Shown here in pieces: positions 10,420 through 18,917 of a stretch of 64,000 bases of DNA; the first letter of the stretch is position 1; every line of letters begins with the position of its first letter. This stretch comes from Pseudomonas sp. AKS31 (GTDB lineage Bacteria; Pseudomonadota; Gammaproteobacteria; Pseudomonadales; Pseudomonadaceae). Position numbers and translations under genes: made by a program. The stretch spans positions 452,417 to 516,416 of the forward strand of contig NZ_JAMLFX010000003.1 of assembly GCF_023634765.1 (NCBI RefSeq), given 5' to 3'. A model generated the notes under the pieces. The model was not told where the DNA came from and made no database searches. It saw only the letters and a program-made list of their open reading frames with translations.

Positions 10420-10884
10420 ATGCACAGCGAGCTGGACAGTTACGACCGCAAGATTCTCGCCCTGCTGCAAGAGGACGCATCGCTCTCGAGTGCGCAGATC
10501 GCCGAGCAAGTCGGCCTGTCGCAATCGCCTTGCTGGCGGCGGATTCAGAGGATGAAGGAGGAGGGGATCATTCGTGGCCAGGTGACCTTGCTTGATCGCA
10601 AGAAGATTGGCCTGAACACGCAGATCTTCGCCGAGATCAAACTCAATGCCCACGGGCGTTCGAACTTCACCGAGTTTACCGAGGCGATTCGCGGCTTTCC
10701 GGAAGTGCTGGAGTGTTATGTGCTGATGGGCGCGGTGGATTTTTTGCTGCGGATTGTCGCGGCGGACATCGAGGCGTATGAGCGGTTCTTCTTTGAGAAA
10801 CTTTCGCTGGTGCCGGGGATTCAGGAAGTGAATTCGATTGTGGCGCTGTCGGAGATCAAGTCCACCACCAGCCTGCCGGTCTAG
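10420..10884 (+). CDS. Lrp/AsnC family transcriptional regulator
   Basis: 154 aa, standard length. The N-terminal helix-turn-helix is DRKILALLQEDASLSSAQIA then EQVGLSQSPCWRRIQRM, and the C-terminal half is the RAM (ACT-like) effector domain with the FPEVLECYVLMGAVDFLL stretch. Such proteins form octamers and respond to amino acids. It is divergent from the ACT-domain gene at 9955-10293, with an AT-rich 127-bp shared promoter gap. The effector cannot be told from the sequence. Confidence 0.95.
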   Translation: MHSELDSYDRKILALLQEDASLSSAQIAEQVGLSQSPCWRRIQRMKEEGIIRGQVTLLDRKKIGLNTQIFAEIKLNAHGRSNFTEFTEAIRGFPEVLECYVLMGAVDFLLRIVAADIEAYERFFFEKLSLVPGIQEVNSIVALSEIKSTTSLPV

Positions 10885-10905
10885 CAGAAAAGCAAAAGAC
10901 TGACT

Positions 10906-10936
10906 GATCGTACCCACGCGGAGCGTGGGAACGATC
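10906..10936. repeat. Short palindromic repeat (type D)
   Basis: GATCGTACCCACGCGGAGCG continues into its inverted complement TGGGAACGATC, forming a hairpin between two convergent genes. A close copy is at 24792-24823. It could act as a transcription stop for both. Confidence 0.8.
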
Positions 10937-10948
10937 ATCACAGAGGTG

Positions 10949-12319
10949 TCACATGCGCAGGAGCATTTTCCATGCGCGATTCTGGTAAACCGTAATCGCC
11001 TGCTGCTTGCGTGCATCGAGCAGTTCATCAGTGATCGTCGGCTCGTTGGCCAGTTGCGCCAGTTTGTTCAGCTCGCCGTACAGGCGATCCATTTCCGCGA
11101 TATCCAGCACATTACGTGCGTGGTGCAGCCAGACCTGAATGCGCTCGATACGCGGCAGTTGTTCAGCCAGATCTTCCGGCTGCTGCTGATAACGCTGCAA
11201 TTGCAGCGCCGTGGCTTCTTCGCCCAACAGGCGTGGCAACCAGCTGTGCAACTGCGCGCCGCCCTGACGGTTACCACGAACGTTGCGGTCGGCGGTCCAG
11301 GTGCGAGCCAGCAGCCAGCGCGACGTGCTCAGCGAGAACAGGCCCCAGCGCGGATCTTCGAGTTCTTCCAGGAACTGCTCCGGCGCAGCCTTGCGTACGT
11401 CTTCATCTTCGATACCGGCTTGCACCAGCGGACGCCAGTCTTCCAGCAACGCATCCAGCGCGACGCGCAAATCGTGAGTCGACTGACGCGGCGCGGCCTG
11501 GCCGAGGCTGCTGAGCAGGGCGCGCATTTCCGCGAGGTTTTCGACCCAGTCGAGCAACAGGCGCCAGTGGCCGTTGAAACGGTACTGTTCGGCCAGACGC
11601 TGGCTGCTGCCGAGCAAGTGCCAGCTCAGCGCGGCGAAGGCGTCGTCGAGTTGGGTTTCCGGGGTCAGTTCCGGCGCCGGCAGGCTCAGCGAGTAGCTGT
11701 TGGCGTCGTATAGACGATAGCCACGCTCAGCCTTGCTGATGTCACACGGCATCAACGCCAGGGTTTCAGCCAGTTCGGCAGCCAGTTCCAGCAGCGCGGC
11801 AGGCTCGCCTTCGCGCAGCTCGAGTTCCAGCTCGCAGATTTCTTCTTTCTGCTTGCCGACTACCACGTGACCGAGGTCCAGCGCGGCTTCAATGACCACT
11901 TTGGTTTTGCCACGACCCCAGGCGATTTCGGCGCGTTCGCGGACGAAATCGGTGGTGAAGATCGGCTTGAGGGTTTTCTTGTCCAGCTCGGCCAGCGACT
12001 CGGGCCAGCATTCGCCGTCGAGTTTTTTCACGTCGAGCTTGGCTTTCGGCAATTTCCAGTCGTATTCATTGCGTTCGGACAGACCGGCAACGCTCTGGCC
12101 ACGGGTCTTGAGGGTCTGAATCACTTCGTCACCGTCCTTGCGCAGGCGCAGGGCGACTTTGGCCTGGGCCAGATCGCGCTCGGGGGTGTCGAAGTACTGG
12201 TTCATCAACTCACGGCGTTCCCAGCCACTTTTGTTGCGTTTTTTCAGTAGCGGGTGCTCGCGCAGGGCGGCGAGGGTTTCGCGGCTGACGCGGAGTTTGA
12301 TTTCGGTTTCTTTCTGCAT
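10949..12319 (-). CDS. CYTH-CHAD domain protein (inorganic triphosphatase, YgiF-like)
   Basis: 456 aa. The N-terminal CYTH domain starts MQKETEIKLRV, carrying the ExExK signature of triphosphate-tunnel enzymes. The C-terminal half (from about 240) is a CHAD domain, alpha-helical with conserved histidines and arginines (STHDLRVALDALLEDWRPL, WLHHARNVLD). E. coli YgiF with the same domain order hydrolyses inorganic tripolyphosphate, and CHAD domains bind polyphosphate. I chose ATG 12319 because the family always starts at the ExExK strand; 69 upstream codons are open but unrelated. It faces argE head to head. Confidence 0.92.
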   Translation of the reverse strand: MQKETEIKLRVSRETLAALREHPLLKKRNKSGWERRELMNQYFDTPERDLAQAKVALRLRKDGDEVIQTLKTRGQSVAGLSERNEYDWKLPKAKLDVKKLDGECWPESLAELDKKTLKPIFTTDFVRERAEIAWGRGKTKVVIEAALDLGHVVVGKQKEEICELELELREGEPAALLELAAELAETLALMPCDISKAERGYRLYDANSYSLSLPAPELTPETQLDDAFAALSWHLLGSSQRLAEQYRFNGHWRLLLDWVENLAEMRALLSSLGQAAPRQSTHDLRVALDALLEDWRPLVQAGIEDEDVRKAAPEQFLEELEDPRWGLFSLSTSRWLLARTWTADRNVRGNRQGGAQLHSWLPRLLGEEATALQLQRYQQQPEDLAEQLPRIERIQVWLHHARNVLDIAEMDRLYGELNKLAQLANEPTITDELLDARKQQAITVYQNRAWKMLLRM

Positions 12320-12474
12320 GGCCGGAAAATCCAGGATCGGGAGCGCAGCCGGGGAATATGTGGCTGCCAAGGCCGTGCAGTGTACAGGACTCAAACTTCC
12401 TACGCCCTGCGGCGGTTTATTCCTGACGCCGGATGGTTCTATGATGGACTTCAATTCGGGAGTTGGAGTCAGCG

Positions 12475-13620
12475 ATGCCTTTGCCGTCGATGCAAGACCA
12501 GTTCGCTGCGCTGATCGCCGCGCCATCGGTCAGCTGCACCCAACCGAACCTCGACCAGTCCAACCGTGCGGTGATCGATTTGCTCGCCGGTTGGCTGGGT
12601 GACCTGGGTTTCAGCTGCGATATCCAGCAGGTCAGCCCCGGCAAATTCAACCTGCTCGCCAGTTTCGGCAGCGGCCCCGGCGGGCTGGTGCTGGCAGGGC
12701 ACAGCGACACGGTGCCGTACGACGATGCGTTGTGGCAGACCGATCCGCTGAAGCTCACCGAAGTCGATGGCCGCTGGGTCGGCTTGGGCAGTTGCGACAT
12801 GAAGGGCTTTTTTGCCTTGATCATCGAAGCGGTGCAGCCACTGCTTGATCAACCGTTCAAGCAACCGCTGCTGATCCTCGCCACCTGCGATGAAGAAAGC
12901 TCGATGTCCGGTGCCCGTGCTCTGGCCGAGGCCGGGCGCCCGCTGGGCCGTGCGGCGGTGATCGGCGAGCCGACCGGGCTCAAGCCGATCCGCATGCACA
13001 AAGGCATCATGATGGAGCGCATCGACATTCTCGGGCAGAGCGGCCATTCGTCGGATCCGCGTCTGGGCCATAGCGCGCTCGAAGCCATGCACGATGCGAT
13101 CGGCGAACTGCGCGGCCTGCGTCTGCTGTGGCAGCGTGAATTCAACAATCCGCAGTTCAGCGTGCCGCAACCGACGATGAACTTCGGCTGCATCCACGGC
13201 GGCGACAATCCCAACCGTATCTGCGGCCAGTGTTCGCTGGAGTTCGATCTGCGGCCATTGCCGGGTATGGACCCGAAAGTCCTGCGTGCGGAGATTCTGC
13301 GCAAACTCAACCCGGTGGCTGAGCGGCATCAGGTGAAGATCGACTACAAACCTTTGTTCCCGGAAGTGCCGTCGTTCGAGCAGTCTGAAGATGCCGAACT
13401 GGTGCGCATCGCCGAAAAGCTCACCGGCCACTGCGCCGAAGCAGTAGCGTTCGGCACCGAAGCGCCTTATCTTCAGCGCCTTGGCTGCGAAACCATCGTG
13501 CTCGGCCCCGGTGACATTGCCTGTGCGCATCAGCCCGGCGAGTACCTTGAAATGTCACGTTTGCAGCCTACCGTGCATCTATTACGGCAACTGATTGAAC
13601 ATTACTGCCTGAAGAATTGA
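12475..13620 (+). CDS. argE: Acetylornithine deacetylase
   Basis: 381 aa M20-family metallopeptidase that hydrolyses N2-acetylornithine to ornithine in arginine synthesis. Metal-binding motifs are visible: LAGHSDTVPYDD (H76, D78), GLGSCDMKGFFAL and ATCDEESSMSGA, and the lid domain MNFGCIHGGDNPNRICGQC. ATG 12475 has GGAG six bases upstream; a TTG at 12463 is in frame but less likely. argA lies downstream in the same direction, separated by a double REP element. The substrate is assigned from similarity and the argA neighbour. Confidence 0.93.
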   Translation: MPLPSMQDQFAALIAAPSVSCTQPNLDQSNRAVIDLLAGWLGDLGFSCDIQQVSPGKFNLLASFGSGPGGLVLAGHSDTVPYDDALWQTDPLKLTEVDGRWVGLGSCDMKGFFALIIEAVQPLLDQPFKQPLLILATCDEESSMSGARALAEAGRPLGRAAVIGEPTGLKPIRMHKGIMMERIDILGQSGHSSDPRLGHSALEAMHDAIGELRGLRLLWQREFNNPQFSVPQPTMNFGCIHGGDNPNRICGQCSLEFDLRPLPGMDPKVLRAEILRKLNPVAERHQVKIDYKPLFPEVPSFEQSEDAELVRIAEKLTGHCAEAVAFGTEAPYLQRLGCETIVLGPGDIACAHQPGEYLEMSRLQPTVHLLRQLIEHYCLKN

Positions 13621-13629
13621 ACGCATCCC

Positions 13630-13710
13630 TTGTAGGAGCTGCCGAAGGCTGCGATCTTTTGATTTTGTTTTGAAGATCAAAAGATCGCAGCCTTCGGCAG
13701 CTCCTACAGG
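13630..13710. repeat. REP-type inverted repeat (type A)
   Basis: Two arms with the GATCGCAGCCTTCGGCAGCT core in tail-to-tail order, meeting at a GATTTTG/GATCAAAAG centre, between argE and argA. The orientation of the arms is opposite to that at 1089 and 7563. Confidence 0.85.
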
Positions 13711-13763
13711 GGTGAGCCGTTAAATTAGTGGTAATCCACCCCGTATTCATGAGGAGAGCGCGC

Positions 13764-13790
13764 GTGTCGCCAAGCCTGTTCCGACGATAA
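13764..13790 (+). promoter_or_regulatory. Candidate arginine leader peptide upstream of argA
   Basis: A nine-codon frame starts with GTG at 13764 and reads M-S-P-S-L-F-R-R-stop. It has a strong ribosome site (AGGAGA at 13752-13757) at good spacing. The last two sense codons are CGA CGA, rare arginine codons in Pseudomonas, just before TAA. It sits 68 bp before argA, the first enzyme of arginine synthesis. An alternative ATG at 13749 would give a 13-residue peptide with five arginines (AGG AGA CGC CGA CGA). Arginine-dependent attenuation is my inference. Confidence 0.4.
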
Positions 13791-13858
13791 CCATCAGCCC
13801 GCTGTGCGTTTTCCGTTTCGCCCCTTTTTCGGCTGCTATTTATTACAGGCCCAGGTTC

Positions 13859-15160
13859 ATGCCCGAATACGTCAATTGGCTTCGTCACGCGTCCCCGTAC
13901 ATCAATGCCCACCGCGACTGCACTTTCGTCGTCATGCTGCCCGGCGACGGCGTGGAGCATCCGAATTTCGGCAACATCGTCCACGACATCGTCCTGCTGC
14001 ACAGCCTCGGCGTGCGCCTGGTGCTGGTGCACGGTTCGCGCCCGCAGATTGAAACCCGTCTCGCCGCCCGTGGCCTGACCCCGCATTACCACCACGGCAT
14101 GCGCATCACCGATGCCGCGACCCTGGAATGTGTGATCGATGCGGTTGGCCAATTGCGCATCGCCATCGAAGCGCGTTTGTCGATGGACATGGCGTCGTCG
14201 CCGATGCAGGGCTCGCGTCTGCGCGTGGCCAGCGGCAACCTCGTTACCGCGCGGCCGATTGGCGTGCTGGAAGGCGTTGACTATCACCACACTGGCGAAG
14301 TGCGCCGGGTCGACCGCAAGGGCATCAATCGCCTGCTCGACGAACGCTCGATCGTCCTGCTGTCGCCGCTGGGCTACTCGCCGACCGGTGAAATCTTCAA
14401 CCTCGCCTGCGAAGACGTCGCCACCCGCGCCGCCATCGATCTGGGCGCGGACAAACTGCTGCTGTTCGGTGCTGACCTCGGTCTGATCGACGAGAACGGC
14501 AAACTGGTGCGCGAGTTGCGTCCACAGCAAGTACCGGCGCATTTGCAGCGTCTGGGCAGCAGCAATTATCAGGCGGAACTGCTCGATGCCGCCGCCGAGG
14601 CCTGCCGTGGCGGTGTGGCGCGCAGCCATATCGTCAGTTACGCCGAAGACGGCGCGCTGCTGACCGAACTGTTCACCCGTGACGGTGGCGGTACGCTGGT
14701 CGCTCAAGAACAATTCGAACTGGTGCGCGAAGCGGCGATTGAAGACGTCGGCGGCTTGCTCGACCTGATCAGCCCGCTGGAAGAGCAGGGGATTCTGGTG
14801 CGTCGCTCGCGTGAAGTGCTGGAGCGCGAGATCGAGCAGTTCAGCGTGGTCGAGCGTGAAGGCATGATCATCGCTTGCGCGGCGTTGTATCAGATTGCCG
14901 ATTCCGACGCTGGTGAACTGGCGTGCCTGGCGGTGAATCCGGAGTATCGCCATGGCGGTCGCGGTGATGAGCTGCTGGAACGCATCGAAACCCGCGCACG
15001 GGCGCAGGGCTTGAAGACACTGTTCGTCCTCACTACCCGTACCGCGCACTGGTTCCGCGAGCGTGGCTTCGAACCGAGCAGCGTTGAACGCCTGCCAGCG
15101 GCGCGGGCGTCGCTGTACAACTATCAGCGCAATTCGAAGATCTTCGAAAAGACCCTTTGA
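13859..15160 (+). CDS. argA: N-acetylglutamate synthase
   Basis: 433-codon gene for the classical two-domain ArgA. Residues 1 to about 285 are the amino-acid-kinase-like domain that binds arginine for feedback inhibition (VVMLPGDGVEHPNFGNIVHD, LVLVHGSRPQIETRL), and about 290-432 are the GNAT acetyltransferase domain (GELACLAVNPEYRHGGRGDE). It makes N-acetylglutamate from glutamate and acetyl-CoA. The start MPEYVNWLRHASPYINAHRD is the conserved Pseudomonas N-terminus, but its own ribosome site is poor (AGG only), which is notable next to the strong site of the short upstream frame. Confidence 0.95.
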   Translation: MPEYVNWLRHASPYINAHRDCTFVVMLPGDGVEHPNFGNIVHDIVLLHSLGVRLVLVHGSRPQIETRLAARGLTPHYHHGMRITDAATLECVIDAVGQLRIAIEARLSMDMASSPMQGSRLRVASGNLVTARPIGVLEGVDYHHTGEVRRVDRKGINRLLDERSIVLLSPLGYSPTGEIFNLACEDVATRAAIDLGADKLLLFGADLGLIDENGKLVRELRPQQVPAHLQRLGSSNYQAELLDAAAEACRGGVARSHIVSYAEDGALLTELFTRDGGGTLVAQEQFELVREAAIEDVGGLLDLISPLEEQGILVRRSREVLEREIEQFSVVEREGMIIACAALYQIADSDAGELACLAVNPEYRHGGRGDELLERIETRARAQGLKTLFVLTTRTAHWFRERGFEPSSVERLPAARASLYNYQRNSKIFEKTL

Positions 15161-15273
15161 TTAATCAGTGTGTGGCGAGTGTGGCAGGCTAAAGTCCCCA
15201 CATCGCTGCACCTGTTGTGCATTCCTGTCTCAACCTCTCCTTCTGATTCCCTCCGCTGAAATCCCCGCCTGAA
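15161..15273. other. Intergenic gap after argA, no clear feature
   Basis: No hairpin with a T run, repeat or convincing coding frame is seen directly after argA. The stretch leads into the remnant reading frame at 15274. Confidence 0.4.
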
Positions 15274-15595
15274 ATGACTTTGTGCATTCCGGCAGGGACG
15301 GCGGCAGCGCCGTGCGTGAAAAAAATCTCCCGATACACAAACTGTAACAATTGATCCGGATAGTGCGCTGGGTTGGCTGCTGGGTGATGAAACTGTTACA
15401 GGATTGTTTCAGGGCAAATCCGTTCAGACAGGGCAGCTTAATACTCTTCAGGAATTGATCGGCGCGTTGTTGGGGGGAGCACCAGAGCGTGCAAATACGG
15501 GCTTTAAATTCCTAAAGGGTATTAGAAAAGAAGGCATCCATTCTTTTCAGATTCATGACGAACTCATGAATCTGCATGGACCAAAAAACCGCTGA
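15274..15595 (+). pseudogene. Remnant reading frame with a frameshift at an A7 run (unknown family)
   Basis: An ATG at 15274 opens a frame (MTLCIPAGTAAAPCVKK) that ends at 15354. Another frame is open from the A7 run at 15319-15325 to the TGA at 15593-15595 and includes SALGWLLGDETVTG and FKFLKGIRKEGIHSFQIHDE. Removing one A from the run would join the two into a protein of about 106 residues. Base composition is more AT-rich than the flanking genes. I do not recognise the family and no ribosome site is convincing. It could be a decayed accessory gene or the tail of one. Confidence 0.35.
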
Positions 15596-15729
15596 TTAGA
15601 CCTTGGTCGTAGACACACAAAGTTACGATTGACTTGTGGGTCACGCTCTGGCGCTAATCGCAAACCTTTGGAACCCGGGCATCGATCCGGGCCAGGTCAA
15701 CAAGAATTAGAAACGAGAGGAGCTTAACA
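15596..15729 (+). promoter_or_regulatory. Leader region of the first OprD-family porin gene
   Basis: A CCCGG/CCGGG inverted pair at about 15674-15691 precedes AACAAGAA at 15699-15706, which fits the AAnAAnAA pattern bound by Hfq/Crc. The ribosome-site block ATTAGAAACGAGAGGAGC at 15707-15724 is repeated exactly before the second porin gene. Confidence 0.4.
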
Positions 15730-17058
15730 ATGAATAAGTCCACCTTGGCCGTGGCTGTGGCCTTTGGGGTATTGGCGCAGCAGGCAGGTGCCGCGGGTTT
15801 CATCGAAGACAGCAAGGCTTCTATCAGTTCCCGCACCATGTATTTCAACAACGACAACCGTGATGGCGGCGCAGATCAGAGAGAAGCCGCGCAGGGCTTC
15901 AAGTTTGATTACCTGTCCGGCTTCACTCAGGGCACGGTCGGGTTTGGTCTTGATGTGCAGGCGCTCAGCGGCATTCACCTGGATGGTGGTCGTGGGCACC
16001 ACCCAGACAATAACTCGTTCAGCCCAAGTGATTCCGACGGTTCAGCAACGCAGTCCTGGAGCCGCGTAGCGGGTAACGTCAAGGCTCGTCTGTCCAAGAC
16101 CGAAGCTCACCTGGGTGGCGCTCTGCAATCTAGCTTGCCGATTCTGGTTGCGAACGATAGTCGTCTGCTGCCTCAAACCTTCGAGGGTGGCACGATCACC
16201 TCCAAGGAAATCGACAACGTTACCTTCAATGCTGGTCAGCTCGAGCACGCTGTGGGTCGCGCCTCGACAAACAGCACCGGCCTCGCTGTGGCCGGGGGGA
16301 CGCAGGACAGCAACCAGTTCCGCTATGCCGGTGCTGACTGGAAGGTCACCAAAGACCTGACCCTGCAGTACTACCATTCGAACCTGCAGGATTATTACAA
16401 GCAGAACTTCTTTGGTCTGGTACATGTGCTTCCGATCGGCACCAACCAGTCGTTCAAGACCGATATCCGCTATTTCGACAGCAGCTCCGATGGCAAGAAC
16501 GGGGACGCAGGCTACCGCTTCAATAACAACGGTGGTTATGCCAAGACCCCGGGCGAGGTCGATAACAAGACCTGGAGCGCCATGTTCACCTATACCTTGG
16601 GTGGCAATGCCTTCTTGCTTGGCCATCAACGCGTCAACGATGACGGTGGTTTCGTCTACCTGAACCAAGGCAACGTGGTCGATGGCAACGGTCGCCCTGA
16701 AGGTGCCGGTGGCGCCAGTTTCTACCTGTTCACCGACTCCATGATCAACGGTTTCGTTCGTGCCGGTGAAAACACCACCTTCGGTCAGTACTCCTACGAC
16801 TTCGCAGGTCTGGGTGTACCGGGCCTCAAAGCTTCGATCGCTTACCTGTATGGCGACAACATCAAGGCAACGAATGGCACCGGCAGCGATATGTCCGAGT
16901 GGGAACGGGACATGCGTATCGATTACACCATTCAGCAGGGTGCTCTCAAAGGTTTTGGTGTGACTTTGCGCAATGGTGTTTATCGCGGCAGCGAAATCAA
17001 TATTGCCGATCAGGATCAGACTCGCCTGATCTTCAACTACACCTACAGCTTCCTGTAA
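15730..17058 (+). CDS. OprD-family outer-membrane porin (first of a tandem pair)
   Basis: 442 aa. Signal peptide 1-21 (cut after AGA), then GFIEDSKASISSRTMYFNND, the start typical of OprD-family 18-strand barrels. The family motifs LQYYHSNLQDYYKQNFFGLV and the final strand TRLIFNYTYSFL ending in an aromatic-rich segment are present. These porins admit small, often basic or carboxylic, nutrients. The next gene at 17474 is a paralogue with almost the same signal peptide and ribosome site, so the pair arose by duplication. The substrate is unknown; OprE-like is my best guess from position. Confidence 0.92.
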   Translation: MNKSTLAVAVAFGVLAQQAGAAGFIEDSKASISSRTMYFNNDNRDGGADQREAAQGFKFDYLSGFTQGTVGFGLDVQALSGIHLDGGRGHHPDNNSFSPSDSDGSATQSWSRVAGNVKARLSKTEAHLGGALQSSLPILVANDSRLLPQTFEGGTITSKEIDNVTFNAGQLEHAVGRASTNSTGLAVAGGTQDSNQFRYAGADWKVTKDLTLQYYHSNLQDYYKQNFFGLVHVLPIGTNQSFKTDIRYFDSSSDGKNGDAGYRFNNNGGYAKTPGEVDNKTWSAMFTYTLGGNAFLLGHQRVNDDGGFVYLNQGNVVDGNGRPEGAGGASFYLFTDSMINGFVRAGENTTFGQYSYDFAGLGVPGLKASIAYLYGDNIKATNGTGSDMSEWERDMRIDYTIQQGALKGFGVTLRNGVYRGSEINIADQDQTRLIFNYTYSFL

Positions 17059-17067
17059 CAAGTCCTG

Positions 17068-17099
17068 AAAAAACCTTGCCGCTCGGCAAGGTTTTTTTT
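17068..17099 (+). terminator. Rho-independent terminator after the first porin
   Basis: AACCTTGCCGCTCGGCAAGG followed by eight T residues, 10 bp after the stop codon. Confidence 0.9.
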
Positions 17100-17473
17100 G
17101 CGCTTTTTTCTATATTCCAAAATCTAAGCCTTATTGCTCTTTTTATTCTTTTTATGTTCTTCGGCGAAAGCCTAAAGTAGACCCGTCCAGCATTCAAAAG
17201 ACGCTGCGGTGTTTTGGCATTTTTGTCCCTCGACAATCTGAAGGGTTCAGGAATCGGTGTTGAAGCCGATACCTCCAGTCTGCGTTGCCTTTATATATGC
17301 CTGGATGCTCTGAAAAAGAGTGAAACAATTCTTTTCAAGACTATGCCGAGGTATCCTTTCGCGGCTTTGACTGGGGGTAATGGTCCGTCGCGATCAAGCG
17401 TTGAGGATTTCGGGCAATAGATCCGGAACCGACCGTAAAAAAAGCAAAAAATTAGAAACGAGAGGAGCGATAC
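17100..17473 (+). promoter_or_regulatory. AT-rich intergenic and leader region between the porins
   Basis: No coding frame is convincing. ATCGGTGTTGAAGCCGAT at about 17252-17269 is an imperfect dyad. The last 25 bp repeat the ATTAGAAACGAGAGGAGC leader block of the first porin, which gives the ribosome site for the second. The promoter must lie in this stretch because a terminator closes the first porin. Confidence 0.4.
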
Positions 17474-18841
17474 ATGAACAAGTCCACCTTGGCCCTGGCT
17501 GTGGCCGTAGGGGTTATGGCGCAGCAGGCAGGCGCCGCCGGTTTCATCGAAGACAGCAAAGCTACTTTGGGGCTGCGTAACTTCTACATCAACACTGATA
17601 ACCGTGATGGCGATACCAAAGCTGCCAAGGCTCAGAACAAGCAAGAAGAATGGGGCCAAGGCTTCGATCTGCGTTTCATCTCCGGTTACACCCAAGGCAC
17701 CGTAGGCTTCGGTATCGACGCCATCGGCCTGGTGGGCGTGCGTCTGGACTCGGGTGGCGGCACCAACGGTGCTACGTCGACCTCCTATGGCGGTACTGTA
17801 TTCCCGAGCAAGTCCAACGGTGAAGCGGTCGACAACTTCTCCAGCCTGGGTTTGACTGCCAAAGCCAAGATCTCTCAGACCGAACTGAAATTGGGCACCC
17901 TGCAGCCAAAACTGCCGGTCATCGTGACCAACGACGGTCGTATGCTGCCGCAAACCTTCCAGGGTGGCCAGATCACTTCGAGCGAGATCAAGGATCTGAC
18001 GCTGGTTGCTGGTCAAATCGAGCACGCCAAGGGCCGTAACTCCAGCAACAACGAAGAGTTGTCGATTGCTGGCTCCAACGCTCACACCGCTGCCGGTCGT
18101 GACAGCAACAAGTTCATCTACGGTGGTGGCGACTACAAAATCACCAAAGACCTGACTGCCCAGTACTACTACGGCAATCTGCAGGATTACTACAAGCAGC
18201 ACTTCCTGGGTCTGGTGCACAACTGGGCAATCGGCCCGGGTGTATTGAAGTCTGACTTCCGTTACTTCAACAGCCGTGACGATGGCGCCAACGGTAACGA
18301 CCCTGCCTACTACACCACCGGTGACTACGGCACTGGCATCACCAAAGGCAAGGTAGACAACAACCTGTACAGCGGCTTGTTCCTGTACACCGTTGAAGGT
18401 CACACCTTCGGTGGCGGTTATCAGGTCAGCAACGGCAACAGCGACTTCCCTTGGCTGAACCAGGGTGACGGCTCGTCGGCTTACATCACCACCGACATGC
18501 AGATCGCCAAGTTCGCTCGCGCAGGTGAACGTACCTGGCAAGCTCGCTACTCGTACGACTTCGCCAAAGTTGGCGTACCAGGCCTGACCGCCGGCGTGGT
18601 TTACCTGCGTGGCGATAACATCGACACCACCGGTAAAGTCGGCGACCGTCAAGTCAGCACCAACGCGACCGGCCGTTCCGAGTGGGAACGCGACATCACC
18701 GTTGGTTACGTAGTACCTGAAGGCCCGCTGAAAAACGTTGGCGTGATGTGGAAAAACGCTATGTGGCGCAACGACATCCCAGGTCAGCGTGACCAGGACG
18801 AAAACCGCCTGATCGTCAGCTACTCGATCCCGCTGTTGTAA
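17474..18841 (+). CDS. OprD-family outer-membrane porin (second of a tandem pair)
   Basis: 455 aa. Signal peptide MNKSTLALAVAVGVMAQQAG-A, then GFIEDSKATLGLRNFYINTD. The conserved blocks AQYYYGNLQDYYKQHFLGLV and FARAGERTWQARYSYDFAKV align with the first porin throughout, but the two differ enough to suggest divergence of substrate. It ends RLIVSYSIPLL. It is monocistronic, with its own leader and terminator. The position resembles that of oprE near the polyamine locus in P. aeruginosa, but I do not assign that name. Confidence 0.92.
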   Translation: MNKSTLALAVAVGVMAQQAGAAGFIEDSKATLGLRNFYINTDNRDGDTKAAKAQNKQEEWGQGFDLRFISGYTQGTVGFGIDAIGLVGVRLDSGGGTNGATSTSYGGTVFPSKSNGEAVDNFSSLGLTAKAKISQTELKLGTLQPKLPVIVTNDGRMLPQTFQGGQITSSEIKDLTLVAGQIEHAKGRNSSNNEELSIAGSNAHTAAGRDSNKFIYGGGDYKITKDLTAQYYYGNLQDYYKQHFLGLVHNWAIGPGVLKSDFRYFNSRDDGANGNDPAYYTTGDYGTGITKGKVDNNLYSGLFLYTVEGHTFGGGYQVSNGNSDFPWLNQGDGSSAYITTDMQIAKFARAGERTWQARYSYDFAKVGVPGLTAGVVYLRGDNIDTTGKVGDRQVSTNATGRSEWERDITVGYVVPEGPLKNVGVMWKNAMWRNDIPGQRDQDENRLIVSYSIPLL

Positions 18842-18878
18842 TAGCGCGCTCCTGTATCTGATGTAAAAAGCCTGATGT

Positions 18879-18917
18879 AAAAAAGCCCCGTCCGGCATCG
18901 CGCCGGACGGGGCTTTT
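18879..18917 (+). terminator. Rho-independent terminator after the second porin
   Basis: GCCCCGTCCGG and CCGGACGGGGC form a long GC-rich stem with A and T runs on its sides. Confidence 0.9.

Noticed and set aside
13568..15049. 493-codon minus-strand frame over argA
   Set aside because: Antisense shadow of argA that also runs through the REP element at 13630.
17291..18898. 535-codon minus-strand frame over the second porin
   Set aside because: Mirror of the porin coding frame, no ribosome site, and it reads through the terminator at 18879.
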